From Paenirhizobium selenitireducens ATCC BAA-1503 (GTDB lineage: Bacteria > Pseudomonadota > Alphaproteobacteria > Rhizobiales > Rhizobiaceae), in contig NZ_JAEG01000002.1 of assembly GCF_000518785.1 (NCBI RefSeq), forward strand, positions 248,001 through 312,000: DNA of 64,000 bases, read 5' to 3'. Below, one piece after another: positions 44,834-53,952 of this stretch; position 1 is the stretch's first letter, and the number at the start of each line of letters is the position of its first letter. The translations under genes and the position numbers were made by a program. Below the pieces are notes generated by a model. It saw nothing but the letters and a program-made list of their open reading frames with translations, made no database searches and was not told where the DNA came from.

Positions 44834-46396
44834 ATGAACCAGATGGAAAAGCCGGAACAGTTCGATATCGACGCCTTGCGCCGGAAGGTCTCCGAAAGCG
44901 GCGACGCTGACAGGACGACCGCGCCTGCAACCGGCGAAGAGGCGGAGATCAATCCGCTGGCGAAGCAGATTGCCACGCAGTTCAGCGAGGAGAACTATTC
45001 GCCCTCGATCATCACCGGCCAGTTGCGCCTGCTGGAACTCGTCAGCCTGTTCGCGATCGGGCTTGCGGTTCATTATTTCCTCTTCAACGATCCGTCCTCC
45101 CGTTTCCTCACCGATCTCGTCATCGGCCTGGCGGGCTCTGCCGTTGCAGTGCTGTTCATGCAGATTGCCGACAGCTATCAGGTCTCGGCGCTCCGCACGC
45201 CGCTTCGCGCCCTGCCGCGCATCGCCGGCAGCTGGACGCTTGCCACGGCCCTGGTGGCGCTTGCCCTCTTCATGTTTCGCGCCGGCGGCTTCGATTTTCG
45301 CGACTGGCTCGTCTCCTGGTACGGCTTTGGCCTCGCCTTCCTGTTCGTCGAACGCAGCCTCGTCGGCTTCGGCATCCGTCGCTGGGCCCGCAATGGCATC
45401 ATGGAGCGCCGAGCCGTGGTGGTTGGCGGCGGCAAGCCGGCCAAGGACCTCATCCGCGCGCTGGAACAGCAGCCGGAGAACGACATCCGCATCTGCGGCA
45501 TCTTCGACGACCGGGGATCCGCGCGTTCACCGGACGTGGTCGCGGGCTACCCGAAGCTCGGTACGATCGCCGAACTCGTCGAGTTCGCCCGGCTTGCCCA
45601 TATCGACATGCTGATCATCGCGCTGCCGCTTTCGGCCGAAGCGCGCATCCTGCAGCTCCTGAAAATGCTCTGGGTGCTGCCGGTCGATATCCGTCTCGCC
45701 GCCCATTCGAACAGCCTGCGCTTCCGTCCGCGCTCCTATTCGCATGTCGGCGCGGTACCGATGCTCGACATCCTCGACAAGCCGATCCGCGACTGGGACT
45801 CGGTTGCCAAGCGCGGCTTCGACATCTTCTTCAGCATCGTGGCGCTATTGCTGCTCTGGCCGGTCTTCATCGGCGCGGCGATCGCCGTCAAGGCGACCTC
45901 CAAGGGGCCGGTGTTCTTCGTCCAGAAGCGGCACGGCTTCAACAACGAGGTCATCAACGTCCTGAAGTTCCGTTCGATGTATACGGAAATGAGCGACCCG
46001 ACGGCACGCCTGGCCGTCACCAAGGGAGACCCGCGCGTGACCCCCGTCGGCCGTTTCATCCGCAAGTCCTCGATCGACGAACTGCCGCAGATCTTCAACG
46101 TGCTGCGCGGCGATCTCTCGCTCGTAGGCCCGCGTCCGCATGCCGTCATGGCCCAGACCCACGACCGCCTCTACGGCGAAGTGGTCGAGGGCTATTTCGC
46201 CCGCCACAGGGTCAAGCCCGGCGTCACCGGCTGGGCCCAGATCAACGGCTGGCGCGGCGAGGTGGACAATGACGACAAGATCAAGTTCCGCACCGCCTAC
46301 GACCTCTACTATATCGAGAACTGGTCGCTGCTGTTCGACCTGAAGATCCTGTTCCTCACGCCGTTCCGCCTGCTCAACACGGAAAACGCCTATTGA
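44834..46396 (+). CDS. polyprenyl-phosphate hexose-1-phosphate transferase (WcaJ type)
   Basis: 520 residues. It initiates repeat-unit synthesis by moving a hexose-1-phosphate onto undecaprenyl phosphate. It has four or five N-terminal TM helices, a CoA_binding_3 (Rossmann) middle domain (RRAVVVGGGKPAKDLIRALEQ) and the C-terminal catalytic domain KRGFDIFFSIVALLLLWPVF...VLKFRSM, with SIDELPQIFNVLRGDLSLVGPRP. The start at 44834 (MNQMEKPEQ) is chosen for homology to the family; the frame opens earlier. It overlaps the next gene by 4 bp. Confidence 0.93.
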   Translation: MNQMEKPEQFDIDALRRKVSESGDADRTTAPATGEEAEINPLAKQIATQFSEENYSPSIITGQLRLLELVSLFAIGLAVHYFLFNDPSSRFLTDLVIGLAGSAVAVLFMQIADSYQVSALRTPLRALPRIAGSWTLATALVALALFMFRAGGFDFRDWLVSWYGFGLAFLFVERSLVGFGIRRWARNGIMERRAVVVGGGKPAKDLIRALEQQPENDIRICGIFDDRGSARSPDVVAGYPKLGTIAELVEFARLAHIDMLIIALPLSAEARILQLLKMLWVLPVDIRLAAHSNSLRFRPRSYSHVGAVPMLDILDKPIRDWDSVAKRGFDIFFSIVALLLLWPVFIGAAIAVKATSKGPVFFVQKRHGFNNEVINVLKFRSMYTEMSDPTARLAVTKGDPRVTPVGRFIRKSSIDELPQIFNVLRGDLSLVGPRPHAVMAQTHDRLYGEVVEGYFARHRVKPGVTGWAQINGWRGEVDNDDKIKFRTAYDLYYIENWSLLFDLKILFLTPFRLLNTENAY

Positions 46397-47640
46397 GCAC
46401 GATCGACGCCCAGTATCCCGTTGCTTTCAGGCCGCAGATTGCGGTCCTGATGATGCTCGGCTCGGCGATAGTGGCCTGCGGCGTCTTTCTCTCCGGCTTC
46501 GTCATGTCGGAACCGGCGCCCTACGAACTGCTGATGGTCGTTCAGGTCGCCGTCTGGTTCTTGCTCGGCCTGAAGATCTCGCGCGCCGTGGCCCCGCTTC
46601 TGGCCTTCCTGCTGACGTTCAATGTGGGCGGCATCCTGTCCCTGACCGTGATGAAGGATCTCGGGACCGGGCCAATGTATCTGGCGGTCTCCACCTTCCT
46701 GGCCCTCACCTCGGTCTTCTACGCGGCTATCATCGAGGACCGCCACCAGCGCCTTCGCCTGATCTTCCAGGCCTGGGTGGCGGCGGCGATCATCACCGCA
46801 CTGCTCGGCATCCTCGGCTACTTCCACGCCTTTCCGGGCGCTGAGGCCTTCACTCTCTATGACCGCGCCAAGGGCGCCTTCCAGGATCCCAACGTCTTCG
46901 GCCCCTTCCTGATCGCACCGGCCCTCTACCTGATGCACGGCCTCCTGACCGGCAAGCTTTCCTCCGCTCCGCTCAGGGTCGCCGGCCTGCTCATCATCGC
47001 GCTCGGCGTGTTCCTCTCGTTTTCCCGCGCCGCCTGGGCGCTGTTCCTGATTTCCGCCGTCGCGCTCGTCTTCATCCTGCTTCTGAAGGAGCGGACGGGT
47101 GCCTTCCGGCTCAAGATCCTGCTCCTGTCGCTGGCGGCCGTCGCGCTGCTGGTCGTCGCGGTGGTCGTCGCACTCCAGTTCGAACAGGTGCGCAACCTGT
47201 TCCTCGACCGCACAACCCTCGTCAAGGATTATGACGGCGGCCATCTCGGCCGTTTCGCCCGGCATCGCATCGGCTTTCTGATGATGATGGAAAATCCGCT
47301 CGGCATCGGGCCGATGGTATTCAGCGAGATCTTCCCCGAGGACGAGCACAATATCTGGCTGAAGTCGCTCACCACCTATGGCTGGCTCGGCTTCCTGTCC
47401 TACATCGCGATGATGGTCTGGACGCTATCGATCGGCTTCCGCTTCCTGCTGCGCGACCGCCCATGGCAACCCTATCTGATGATCGCCTGGATCGTCATCG
47501 TCGGCCACGTGATCATCGGCAATGTCATCGACACCGACCACTGGCGGCATTTCTACCTGCTGCTCGGGATCGTCTGGGGCTGCGGTGCGCTGGAATGGCG
47601 TCACCAGCGGATGCTGCGGCGAAGCCCCGCCCCTGCCTGA
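46393..47640 (+). CDS. Wzy/O-antigen-ligase-like polysaccharide polymerase
   Basis: 415 residues, about 11-12 hydrophobic helices. The large periplasmic loop holds LVKDYDGGHLGRFARHRIGFLM, then NPLGIGP and EDEHNIWLKSL, characteristic of the Wzy_C/O-antigen ligase family. The start is TTG at 46393, overlapping the upstream stop (TTGA), which implies coupled translation. It polymerises the repeat units after flipping. A flippase (Wzx) is not seen in this window. Confidence 0.88.
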   Translation: MSTIDAQYPVAFRPQIAVLMMLGSAIVACGVFLSGFVMSEPAPYELLMVVQVAVWFLLGLKISRAVAPLLAFLLTFNVGGILSLTVMKDLGTGPMYLAVSTFLALTSVFYAAIIEDRHQRLRLIFQAWVAAAIITALLGILGYFHAFPGAEAFTLYDRAKGAFQDPNVFGPFLIAPALYLMHGLLTGKLSSAPLRVAGLLIIALGVFLSFSRAAWALFLISAVALVFILLLKERTGAFRLKILLLSLAAVALLVVAVVVALQFEQVRNLFLDRTTLVKDYDGGHLGRFARHRIGFLMMMENPLGIGPMVFSEIFPEDEHNIWLKSLTTYGWLGFLSYIAMMVWTLSIGFRFLLRDRPWQPYLMIAWIVIVGHVIIGNVIDTDHWRHFYLLLGIVWGCGALEWRHQRMLRRSPAPA

Positions 47641-47643
47641 CCC

Positions 47644-48804
47644 ATGCCAAAGAACGAGACCCCCTTGCGTATCCTCGAAGTGCTCGAACCAAGCGGCGGC
47701 GGCTCCGGCCGCCATTTCGTCGACCTGTGTGCCGGCCTGCAGGCACGCGGCCATGCCGTGACAGCGGTCTATTCCCCGGTCCGGGCGGAGGAGCGTTTCG
47801 TGCGCGAACTCATGGCGCTCGATCTGGCCAAGGTGACCGCCCTCCCCATGTTACGGGCGGTGGGTCCTAAGGATTTCTCCTCCTGGCGGGCGCTCCACCG
47901 CCTGATCCGCGACGAAGGTCCCTTCGACATCATCCACGGACACAGTTCCAAGGCTGGCGCGCTGACCCGTCTCCGCCTGCCCGGCCCGCATGTTCCGCGC
48001 ATCTACACGCCGCATGCCTTCCGCACCATGGACCCGACGCTGTCGTCGAAGGGTCGCCTGGTCTTCGGCGCGATCGAGGGCGTCCTTGGACGTTTCCTGA
48101 CCGACCGGCTGATCTGCGTCTCGCAGAACGAATACGACCACGCGCTTGAACTCGGCATTCCGGCGACCAAGCTCGCCGTCGTCGTCAACGGGGTCGGGAT
48201 CATGCCGACCGGTCGCCGCGCGGACATCCGCGGGCAATTCGGAATTCCCCAGGATGCCCTGGTATTCGGCTTCATCGGCCGTCTCTCCGCCCAGAAGGCG
48301 CCGGAACGCCTCATCACAGCCTTTGCCGCAATCGCCGGGACCGTGCCCGAAGCCCGCCTGCTGATCATCGGCAGCGGTGAACTGGAACCCGACGTGCGGC
48401 GCCAGATCGCCGCTGCGGGTATCGCGGACCGCGTCGTCATCAATGCCGACCTACCGGGCTCGGAAGCCACGCAGGCGATCGACGTGCTCGTCATGACCAG
48501 CCGCTACGAGGCGATGTCCTATGTCATGCTGGAGGGTGCCGCAGCCGGCCTGCCGTTAATCCTCACCGATGTCGGCGGAACGTCGAACGTGCTCGATCAT
48601 GATGTCAACGGCTTCGTCGTGCCGAACACCGACGATACCGCGCCGCTTGCCACGGCCATGGCGAGGCTCTGCGACGCGGCAACACGCGCCCGACTGGCCG
48701 CCGCGGCGCGCGAGCGCAGCAGCCGTTATGGCGTGGACGCCATGGTCGACCAGACGCTCGACGTCTACCGGCAGGCATTGGCAGGCAGACAAGCGCGCGA
48801 TTGA
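47644..48804 (+). CDS. GT4 glycosyltransferase 2
   Basis: 386 residues, GT-B fold. It has ILEVLEPSGGGSGRHFVDLCAGL, FGFIGRLSAQKAPERLITAFA and the EX7E motif within SRYEAMSYVMLEGAAAGLP. Distantly similar to GT4 glycosyltransferase 1, including the PHAFRTMDP/SPHGGSLHF region after the first domain. It starts 3 bp after the polymerase gene in the same operon. Confidence 0.9.
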   Translation: MPKNETPLRILEVLEPSGGGSGRHFVDLCAGLQARGHAVTAVYSPVRAEERFVRELMALDLAKVTALPMLRAVGPKDFSSWRALHRLIRDEGPFDIIHGHSSKAGALTRLRLPGPHVPRIYTPHAFRTMDPTLSSKGRLVFGAIEGVLGRFLTDRLICVSQNEYDHALELGIPATKLAVVVNGVGIMPTGRRADIRGQFGIPQDALVFGFIGRLSAQKAPERLITAFAAIAGTVPEARLLIIGSGELEPDVRRQIAAAGIADRVVINADLPGSEATQAIDVLVMTSRYEAMSYVMLEGAAAGLPLILTDVGGTSNVLDHDVNGFVVPNTDDTAPLATAMARLCDAATRARLAAAARERSSRYGVDAMVDQTLDVYRQALAGRQARD

Positions 48805-48835
48805 TTTTTCCGGCATATCCGCCATATTCGCTGTC

Positions 48836-49132
48836 ATGATCACACCCGCACAGATCCGCGCCGCACGCGCGCTCCTCGGCCTCAGCGTCGACCAGCTTTC
48901 AGCGAAAAGCGGCGTGTCGGCCTTTATGATCCTCCAGGTCGAGGACGAAAAGGCAGCGACGCTCGACCAGGCGACGCTGCTCACGCTTCGCGGCGCCCTG
49001 GAGAGGGCGGGCATCGCCTTTCTGGCCGACGGAGATTGTCCGCCCGGCGGCATGGGCGTAAGGCTTGTCGCACGCCACGACACCGGCGAAGGCCTGCGGC
49101 CGGAAAATCTCAACGCGACCAACGACGGCTGA
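48836..49132 (+). CDS. small HTH (XRE-like) regulator
   Basis: 98 residues. The N-terminal helix-turn-helix reads ITPAQIRAARALLGLSVDQLSAKSGVSAFMILQVEDE, a Cro/C1 domain of the type common as one- or two-copy chromosomal regulators in Rhizobiales. The C-terminal part (GALERAGIAFLADG) is the usual short ending of these proteins. It lies 31 bp after GT4-2, on the same strand, and may read through from the polysaccharide operon. Confidence 0.8.
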   Translation: MITPAQIRAARALLGLSVDQLSAKSGVSAFMILQVEDEKAATLDQATLLTLRGALERAGIAFLADGDCPPGGMGVRLVARHDTGEGLRPENLNATNDG

Positions 49133-49202
49133 ATCCTGCCATCGCAGGGAACAAATTCGCGTCTGCCGATTTATCGCCCATCACACCTGACAGGAGCTAT
49201 GC

Positions 49203-49352
49203 ATGAATCGGAACAACGGTCTTTACCTGGTCATCGGCGCATTGGCCGTGGTCGTCGTCGGCCTCGGCATTTATCTCTACCGCGAAGAGACAAAGCCCAA
49301 GGGTGTTGAAATGACGATCGGACGCGACGGCGTGACGATCCAGGAGAATTGA
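49203..49352 (+). CDS. 49-residue single-pass membrane peptide
   Basis: A short ORF with a strong AGGAG 8 bp before the ATG. A hydrophobic helix at residues 7-25 (LYLVIGALAVVVVGLGIYL) is followed by a basic turn and a short tail with a repeated pattern (GVEMTIGRDGVTIQEN). The N-terminus would be cytosolic or the tail periplasmic; the direction is unclear. A terminator follows. A conserved rhizobial small protein, from memory; function unknown. Confidence 0.72.
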   Translation: MNRNNGLYLVIGALAVVVVGLGIYLYREETKPKGVEMTIGRDGVTIQEN

Positions 49353-49408
49353 AGGCCTCCGGCTACGGCCGGCGCGGCGCTCCACGGCCGGCACAGGTTT
49401 GCGGAAAG

Positions 49409-49436
49409 CAAAAGCCCGGGTTCTCCGGGCTTTTTC
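49409..49436. terminator. bidirectional rho-independent terminator
   Basis: A 9-bp stem AAAGCCCGG / CCGGGCTTT with a 5-nt loop, an A run before and T run after. It lies between the membrane peptide (+) and the esterase (-), so it serves both. Confidence 0.85.
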
Positions 49437-49465
49437 ATAGCACGACGTAAGATCAAACAAACGGT

Positions 49466-50491
49466 TCAGCGGCTCGCAAGGATGGCCCGGCTCATATGGG
49501 TAGGAGCGCTGATGCCACCCTCCAGCATGTACGGCATGCTCGCCTTCGCCGTGGCCGATCTCTTCGACATGATCGGCAGACCATGGCCGAGACCGTCGAT
49601 CAGGCAGAACTCGATCAGCGGCTTGCCAGCCGCGTCACACCAGATCCTCGCCCCCTGGCCCTTGATCGTCACGGCCTTGCCGTCGGCCTCGTCAAGGCCA
49701 TAGACATCCAGCCATTGCGCCAGCGTGGCGCGGGCATTTGCGACCGAGACAACGCGATCCGCCGTTCCGTGCCAGATCGAAACCACCGGCCGCTTCTTCA
49801 CCTCCGGCGTGACGGCACGCACCAGGTCGCCCCACTCACGCGGGGAACGGCTGACCCCGGAATTCATCACAGATAGAGCCGACATCGCATCGCGCGCCGC
49901 CCCGTAAGGCAGTCCGGCGACGATCTGGCCGCCGGCGAACAGCTCCGGATAGGTTGCAAGAAGGGCAGACGCCATGGCCCCGCCGGCCGAGAGACCCTGA
50001 ACGTAGATGCGCTTCTTGTCGACATGATGCCGCTCGCAGGCATTGTCGATCATCTGGCGCACCGACATCAGTTCGCCGCGATCACGCGCGACGGCGCTGG
50101 GGCGGAACCAGTTGAAGCAGAGATTGGGATTGTTGGACTTGCGCTGTTCCGGATAGAGCAGCACGAAACCGCCCTCGCGGGCGAGCGAGCTCCAGCCGCT
50201 GCCCTTGTCGAAATCATCGGCCGACTGCAGGCAGCCGTGCAGGACGACGACAAGCGGCGCCCCCTTGCCTGCCTTGGGCGGCACATATTCCAGCATGCGC
50301 AGATGGCCGGGATTGGTGCCGAAGCCGGTAACCTCCTGCAGGCGGGCACGCACCGTGCGCGGCGTCCTGGCGCGCACGGTGCGCGCCGGCGCGGCAACCG
50401 GCAGTGAAGGCATGGCCTTCAGGATCTTCTTCTGCAGCTTTTTCTGCTGGCCGAGGATGAAGGACAACGGCATGGGAATCTTGAGGCGCAT
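49466..50491 (-). CDS. PHB-depolymerase-family esterase
   Basis: 341 residues, alpha/beta hydrolase. The lipase box is GLSAGGAM with the catalytic Ser; VVLHGCLQSADDF forms the oxyanion-hole region, and the C-terminal GLGHGLP holds the probable catalytic His. It belongs to the Esterase_phd family. There is no signal peptide, and the N-terminus is basic and Ala/Pro-rich, so it is probably cytosolic. The substrate may be a short polyester or other ester. A 14-bp palindrome lies just upstream of its start. Confidence 0.85.
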   Translation of the reverse strand: MRLKIPMPLSFILGQQKKLQKKILKAMPSLPVAAPARTVRARTPRTVRARLQEVTGFGTNPGHLRMLEYVPPKAGKGAPLVVVLHGCLQSADDFDKGSGWSSLAREGGFVLLYPEQRKSNNPNLCFNWFRPSAVARDRGELMSVRQMIDNACERHHVDKKRIYVQGLSAGGAMASALLATYPELFAGGQIVAGLPYGAARDAMSALSVMNSGVSRSPREWGDLVRAVTPEVKKRPVVSIWHGTADRVVSVANARATLAQWLDVYGLDEADGKAVTIKGQGARIWCDAAGKPLIEFCLIDGLGHGLPIMSKRSATAKASMPYMLEGGISAPTHMSRAILASR

Positions 50492-50507
50492 GAAAAAGGA
50501 AATCCTT

Positions 50508-50521
50508 TTCGAAATTTCGAA
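50508..50521. promoter_or_regulatory. 14-bp palindrome before the esterase gene
   Basis: Perfect TTCGAAATTTCGAA, 17 bp upstream of the esterase start. It could act as an operator or as part of the promoter or leader. In the rest of the 312-bp stretch 50492-50803 I see only this, the AT-rich piece 50577-50625 and the terminator below. Confidence 0.4.
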
Positions 50522-50639
50522 GTATCACTCCGCGTGTAAAGCCCCGCCGCGCGCTCCGGTTCCCATCCAGCGGGCTTCAATTGTTAGCCTATATAATGTT
50601 GCGATGCAGCAATTATAGGGCGGAAGGTTCCATGCCCAC

Positions 50640-50670
50640 AAAAAAAGACGCCCGCTGGCGGGCGTTTTTC
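50640..50670 (-). terminator. rho-independent terminator of the RTX gene
   Basis: Minus strand ACGCCCGC, TG/CA loop region, GCGGGCGT, then a T-rich run CTTTTTTT. It lies about 140 bp beyond the RTX stop. Confidence 0.75.
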
Positions 50671-50803
50671 CTTCCGAACATTTCCGGATGTTGCCGGGAT
50701 ATCGCGCCTTGGAAGAGCAGCAGGCACATTGGGCAGGTCCGCAGGCCCTTGCAGGAGCCCGCGGATGACAGCGCCGCGCCCTGAAGGCGCTCAATGCCGC
50801 AAA

Positions 50804-52399
50804 CTAAATGACGGAGAAGTCGGTATAGGTGAGCGTCGCGAAGTTCGAGATCTCGGCGATCTTGATTGCGCTGTAAGCCGTTCCGGAACCATCGCGGTCA
50901 TAATAGAGATCGCCGTGGTCCTGGTCGTAGAGGATCCGGTCGCTGCTGTCCGCCGCCGCAAGGTCGAGGTTCTTGAAGGCAGCCGACGCAAGTACGCCCG
51001 TCGCCGTCAGCGCGGTGAAAATGCTGTTCTCGAGCCAGATGGTATCGTTGTTGCCGCCGGAATTGGAGAAATCGGTGATGGTATCGATGTTGGACGAGCC
51101 AAGCGCCGAACTGAATACGAAGACGTCGTTCGCCTGGCCGCCGGTCAGCGTGTCACTGCCGGTGCCGCCATTCAGCCGGTTCGCACCCGAGTTGCCGACA
51201 ATCACGTTGGCAAGTGAGTTCCCGCCCGCGTTGAGGTTTGCAGTCCCCAGCAGCGTCATACGTTCGACATTGGCCTCGAGATTGCGGCTGATCGCCGTCT
51301 GCACGGTATCGATCCCCGAACCTGCATCCTCGCGCACCACGTCGCCGGCGTTGTCGACGACATAGGTGTCGTTGCCGCCATAGCCCGACATGCGGTCGGC
51401 GCCGGCTCTGCCGTTCAGGATGTTTGCGGCGTTGTTGCCGAGAAGCGTGTTGGCCAGGTCGTTGCCGATACCATAGATCGACGCGCCGCCTTCCAGAGAC
51501 AGTATTTCGACATTGGCCGAGAGTGTGTAGGTGACGAAAGACCTCACCAGGTCCACGCCGCCTCCGGCGGCTTCGGTGACCGTATCACCCGCATTGTCGA
51601 CGATGTAGGTGTCATCCCCGCCAAAGCCGAACATGCCGTCCGCGCCGGCCCGTCCGTTGAGGATGTTGGCTCCTGCGTTACCGACCAGGGTATTGGCCAG
51701 TTCGTTACCGGTCAGGTTGATCGATGCCGTGCCGTTATCGTTCGAGGTTCTAAGGCCCTCGATATGTTCACCGGCGGCAAGTGCGTAACTCACGCTGGTG
51801 TAGATGAGGTCATAGCCTTCGCCGGAATCTTCGAAGACCTTGTCCTGGGAATTCTCGACGAAGAAGGTGTCGTTGCCGGTATCGCCCCACATTCCATCGG
51901 CACCAGTGCCGCCATAGATGAAATCGGCACCGGATCCACCGCGCAATTCATCGACACCGGATCCGCCATCGAGAAGGTCACTGCCAGCCCCGCCTTCGGC
52001 GAAGTCGTTGCCGCCACCGAGATAGTAGTCGTCAGCATAATCGCTGCCGAAGATGATATCGATGCCGGTCGAGCCGGCGTAGTACTGCCCAGATGTCGCG
52101 CGCGTGTCGTTGATCAGATTCGCGCTCCAATAGTCAGTCTCGCCGGTCCAATCACTGGTGGCTGTTACGGTAATCGTGTGGGTACCGGTGCTGACATAGT
52201 CGCTGAAGGCGACGAATGACATGTATCCGGCGCCATAGCCCGAGCCAGACGAGTATCCATCAATGGTGGTCTGGATGCTCCAGTCGCTCAGGTCTTCGCC
52301 TGTCTGCGGATCGTAATAGGAGAAGTCCACCGAAGCGTCGGCGTAGAATGTCTGGTTGTACCGATCAAAACTGAAACCGAAAACGGAGAGATAAAGCAT
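50804..52399 (-). CDS. RTX calcium-binding protein, probably type I secreted
   Basis: 531 residues without a signal peptide. An N-terminal unknown domain (1-115) is rich in Tyr and Ser (YSSGSGYGAGY). From about 117 on come four groups of GGxGxDxLx-type nonapeptides (about 128-178, 238-265, 318-346 and 400-428), each followed by DTYIVDNAGD-like segments, as in serralysin-family repeats. The last 100 residues (FSNSGGNNDTIWLENS...) are the usual type I secretion signal region. The start at 52399 follows TGAGGTTGCG. No ABC exporter is close by. Role unknown, perhaps matrix-associated given the polysaccharide locus nearby. Confidence 0.85.
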   Translation of the reverse strand: MLYLSVFGFSFDRYNQTFYADASVDFSYYDPQTGEDLSDWSIQTTIDGYSSGSGYGAGYMSFVAFSDYVSTGTHTITVTATSDWTGETDYWSANLINDTRATSGQYYAGSTGIDIIFGSDYADDYYLGGGNDFAEGGAGSDLLDGGSGVDELRGGSGADFIYGGTGADGMWGDTGNDTFFVENSQDKVFEDSGEGYDLIYTSVSYALAAGEHIEGLRTSNDNGTASINLTGNELANTLVGNAGANILNGRAGADGMFGFGGDDTYIVDNAGDTVTEAAGGGVDLVRSFVTYTLSANVEILSLEGGASIYGIGNDLANTLLGNNAANILNGRAGADRMSGYGGNDTYVVDNAGDVVREDAGSGIDTVQTAISRNLEANVERMTLLGTANLNAGGNSLANVIVGNSGANRLNGGTGSDTLTGGQANDVFVFSSALGSSNIDTITDFSNSGGNNDTIWLENSIFTALTATGVLASAAFKNLDLAAADSSDRILYDQDHGDLYYDRDGSGTAYSAIKIAEISNFATLTYTDFSVI

Positions 52400-52613
52400 C
52401 GCAACCTCATGACGAACAGGGACGCAATCATCGCCTTTGAGACATGTCAAAAGTAAGGCCTCAAACCGGAGATTGCGTCCGGGACATCTGTCGACGTCGG
52501 CAAGCTCTGAGGAGACTTCGCGCTCGAAGCCCGAAAACGCAGGGTGAAACAGAGTTCCCAGGACGTCTTGACCGTGCGGATCGCCGGCAACTCGCCGGGG
52601 AAAAAGCAAAGCC

Positions 52614-52642
52614 CAAAAACGCAGAAGGCCGCCAGAGGCGGC
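52614..52642 (-). terminator. hairpin after tRNA-Pro
   Basis: Minus strand GCCGCC, loop TCT, GGCGGC, with a T run 9 nt later. A modest terminator for the merR-tRNA side transcript. The 276 bp between the RTX start and tRNA-Pro hold no gene that I can support. Confidence 0.5.
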
Positions 52643-52675
52643 ATTCTGAATTCTGCTGGGATATCAAGAAATTAT

Positions 52676-52752
<77 letters not shown>

Positions 52753-52842
52753 ACCTGCTTTTTGCAAAGCACGTTCTCCATAATGGCAAGGGCATCGGCA
52801 CGCAAGGGGAAAAAGCGACGATTTTACCAAGCGGCTTCTCCC

Positions 52843-53385
52843 TCACCGCACCTGGTCGAGCAGGCGCTTGCATTCCAGGAGGTCGAACAGGGCTTCCTGA
52901 AGCAGCGCCCGGTCTTCCTTGCCGACCGAACTTCCCTTGCCGACGGAGATTTCCGGCATATCGTCGTCGCTGCCGCCGAAACCGAAGAATCGCCCGCTGG
53001 CCTTGACCTTGGGCCGGCCGACGATCTGGTCCTCCTCGGGAGGGCCGAGCTTGGGCTCGTCCCCCTTGGCCGCCCCCGTGGCCATCAGCGCTTCCATGGT
53101 TGCCACATCGCCGGTGGCAACCGCCATGACGAACTTGTTGCCGTTGGTCTTCAGAAGCTTCTGCACGCCCTTGATCGTGTAACCCTGATCGTAGAGCAGG
53201 TGGCGGATGCCCTTCAGCAGTTCGACATCGTCCGGGCGATAGTAGCGGCGACCGCCACCGCGCTTCATCGGCTTGATCTGCGGAAAACGCGTCTCCCAGA
53301 AACGCAGAACGTGCTGGGGGAGATCGAGATCGTCGGCAACCTCGCTGATGGTGCGGAAGGCGTCCGGGCTCTTGTCCAATTGCAT
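52843..53385 (-). CDS. MerR-family transcriptional regulator
   Basis: 180 residues. The N-terminal HTH reads [29 protein letters not shown], then [35 protein letters not shown]. The C-terminal part has no metal-binding cysteines, so it is not a metal sensor. A MerR gene directly after ihfA is a conserved alphaproteobacterial arrangement. The ATG at 53385 ([10 protein letters not shown]) fits homologues; an ATG at 53412 adds nine residues. Confidence 0.93.
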   Translation of the reverse strand: MQLDKSPDAFRTISEVADDLDLPQHVLRFWETRFPQIKPMKRGGGRRYYRPDDVELLKGIRHLLYDQGYTIKGVQKLLKTNGNKFVMAVATGDVATMEALMATGAAKGDEPKLGPPEEDQIVGRPKVKASGRFFGFGGSDDDMPEISVGKGSSVGKEDRALLQEALFDLLECKRLLDQVR

Positions 53386-53505
53386 CCTACCGCTCCTGCA
53401 CAGGCATTGCACGCGAACGCCGCGACTCGCGGCTATTTCAACGATTTACACCGGAAATTTCAAGCAACACGACAGGCCGACCCGACTGTTCCACGACTTT
53501 CTCGG

Positions 53506-53844
53506 TCAGGTGGCCGGGTTCTGCGGCTTCTGCTTCGCCTTGCGTTGAAGATGCGAACGCAGAATGCGCTGCTTGAGAACGTTGGACGCCTTGAAGGTCA
53601 TCACCCGGCGCGGCGAAATCGGAACCTCTTCGCCCGTCTTCGGATTGCGGCCGATCCGCTCGTTCTTGCTGCGAACCTGGAAGGTCGCAAAGGAAGAAAG
53701 CTTGACCATTTCGCCGCGGACGATGGCGTTGCAGATCTCGTCGATCACGGTTTCGACCAGTTCGGCCGACTCGGTACGGGAGAGACCCACCTTGCGAAAG
53801 ACTGATTCCGCCAAATCTGCTCGCGTCACTGTCTTACCGGCCAT
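53506..53844 (-). CDS. ihfA: integration host factor subunit alpha
   Basis: 112 residues. It has [22 protein letters not shown], and the DNA-bending arm [25 protein letters not shown] with the intercalating Pro. A basic C-terminal tail (RKAKQKPQN) is longer than in E. coli, as usual in alphaproteobacteria. It lies between fabH and merR, with a 108-bp gap to fabH. Confidence 0.96.
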   Translation of the reverse strand: MAGKTVTRADLAESVFRKVGLSRTESAELVETVIDEICNAIVRGEMVKLSSFATFQVRSKNERIGRNPKTGEEVPISPRRVMTFKASNVLKQRILRSHLQRKAKQKPQNPAT

Positions 53845-53952
53845 GGTTCTCGTCCGCTTAAATCAATGATCTTGTTGAAGTCGCCAGAGAGTATTGCCCT
53901 TGGGCGTGCCGGTCAAGCGCTTGTTAAAAATCCTCTATTTCGAGTCGTGTTG

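Noticed and set aside
50804-52050. Repeated DNA that could pass for a direct-repeat array
   Set aside because: The repeats are in frame and encode RTX glycine/aspartate nonapeptides and DTYxVDNAGD segments; spacing and variation are those of a protein repeat, not CRISPR.
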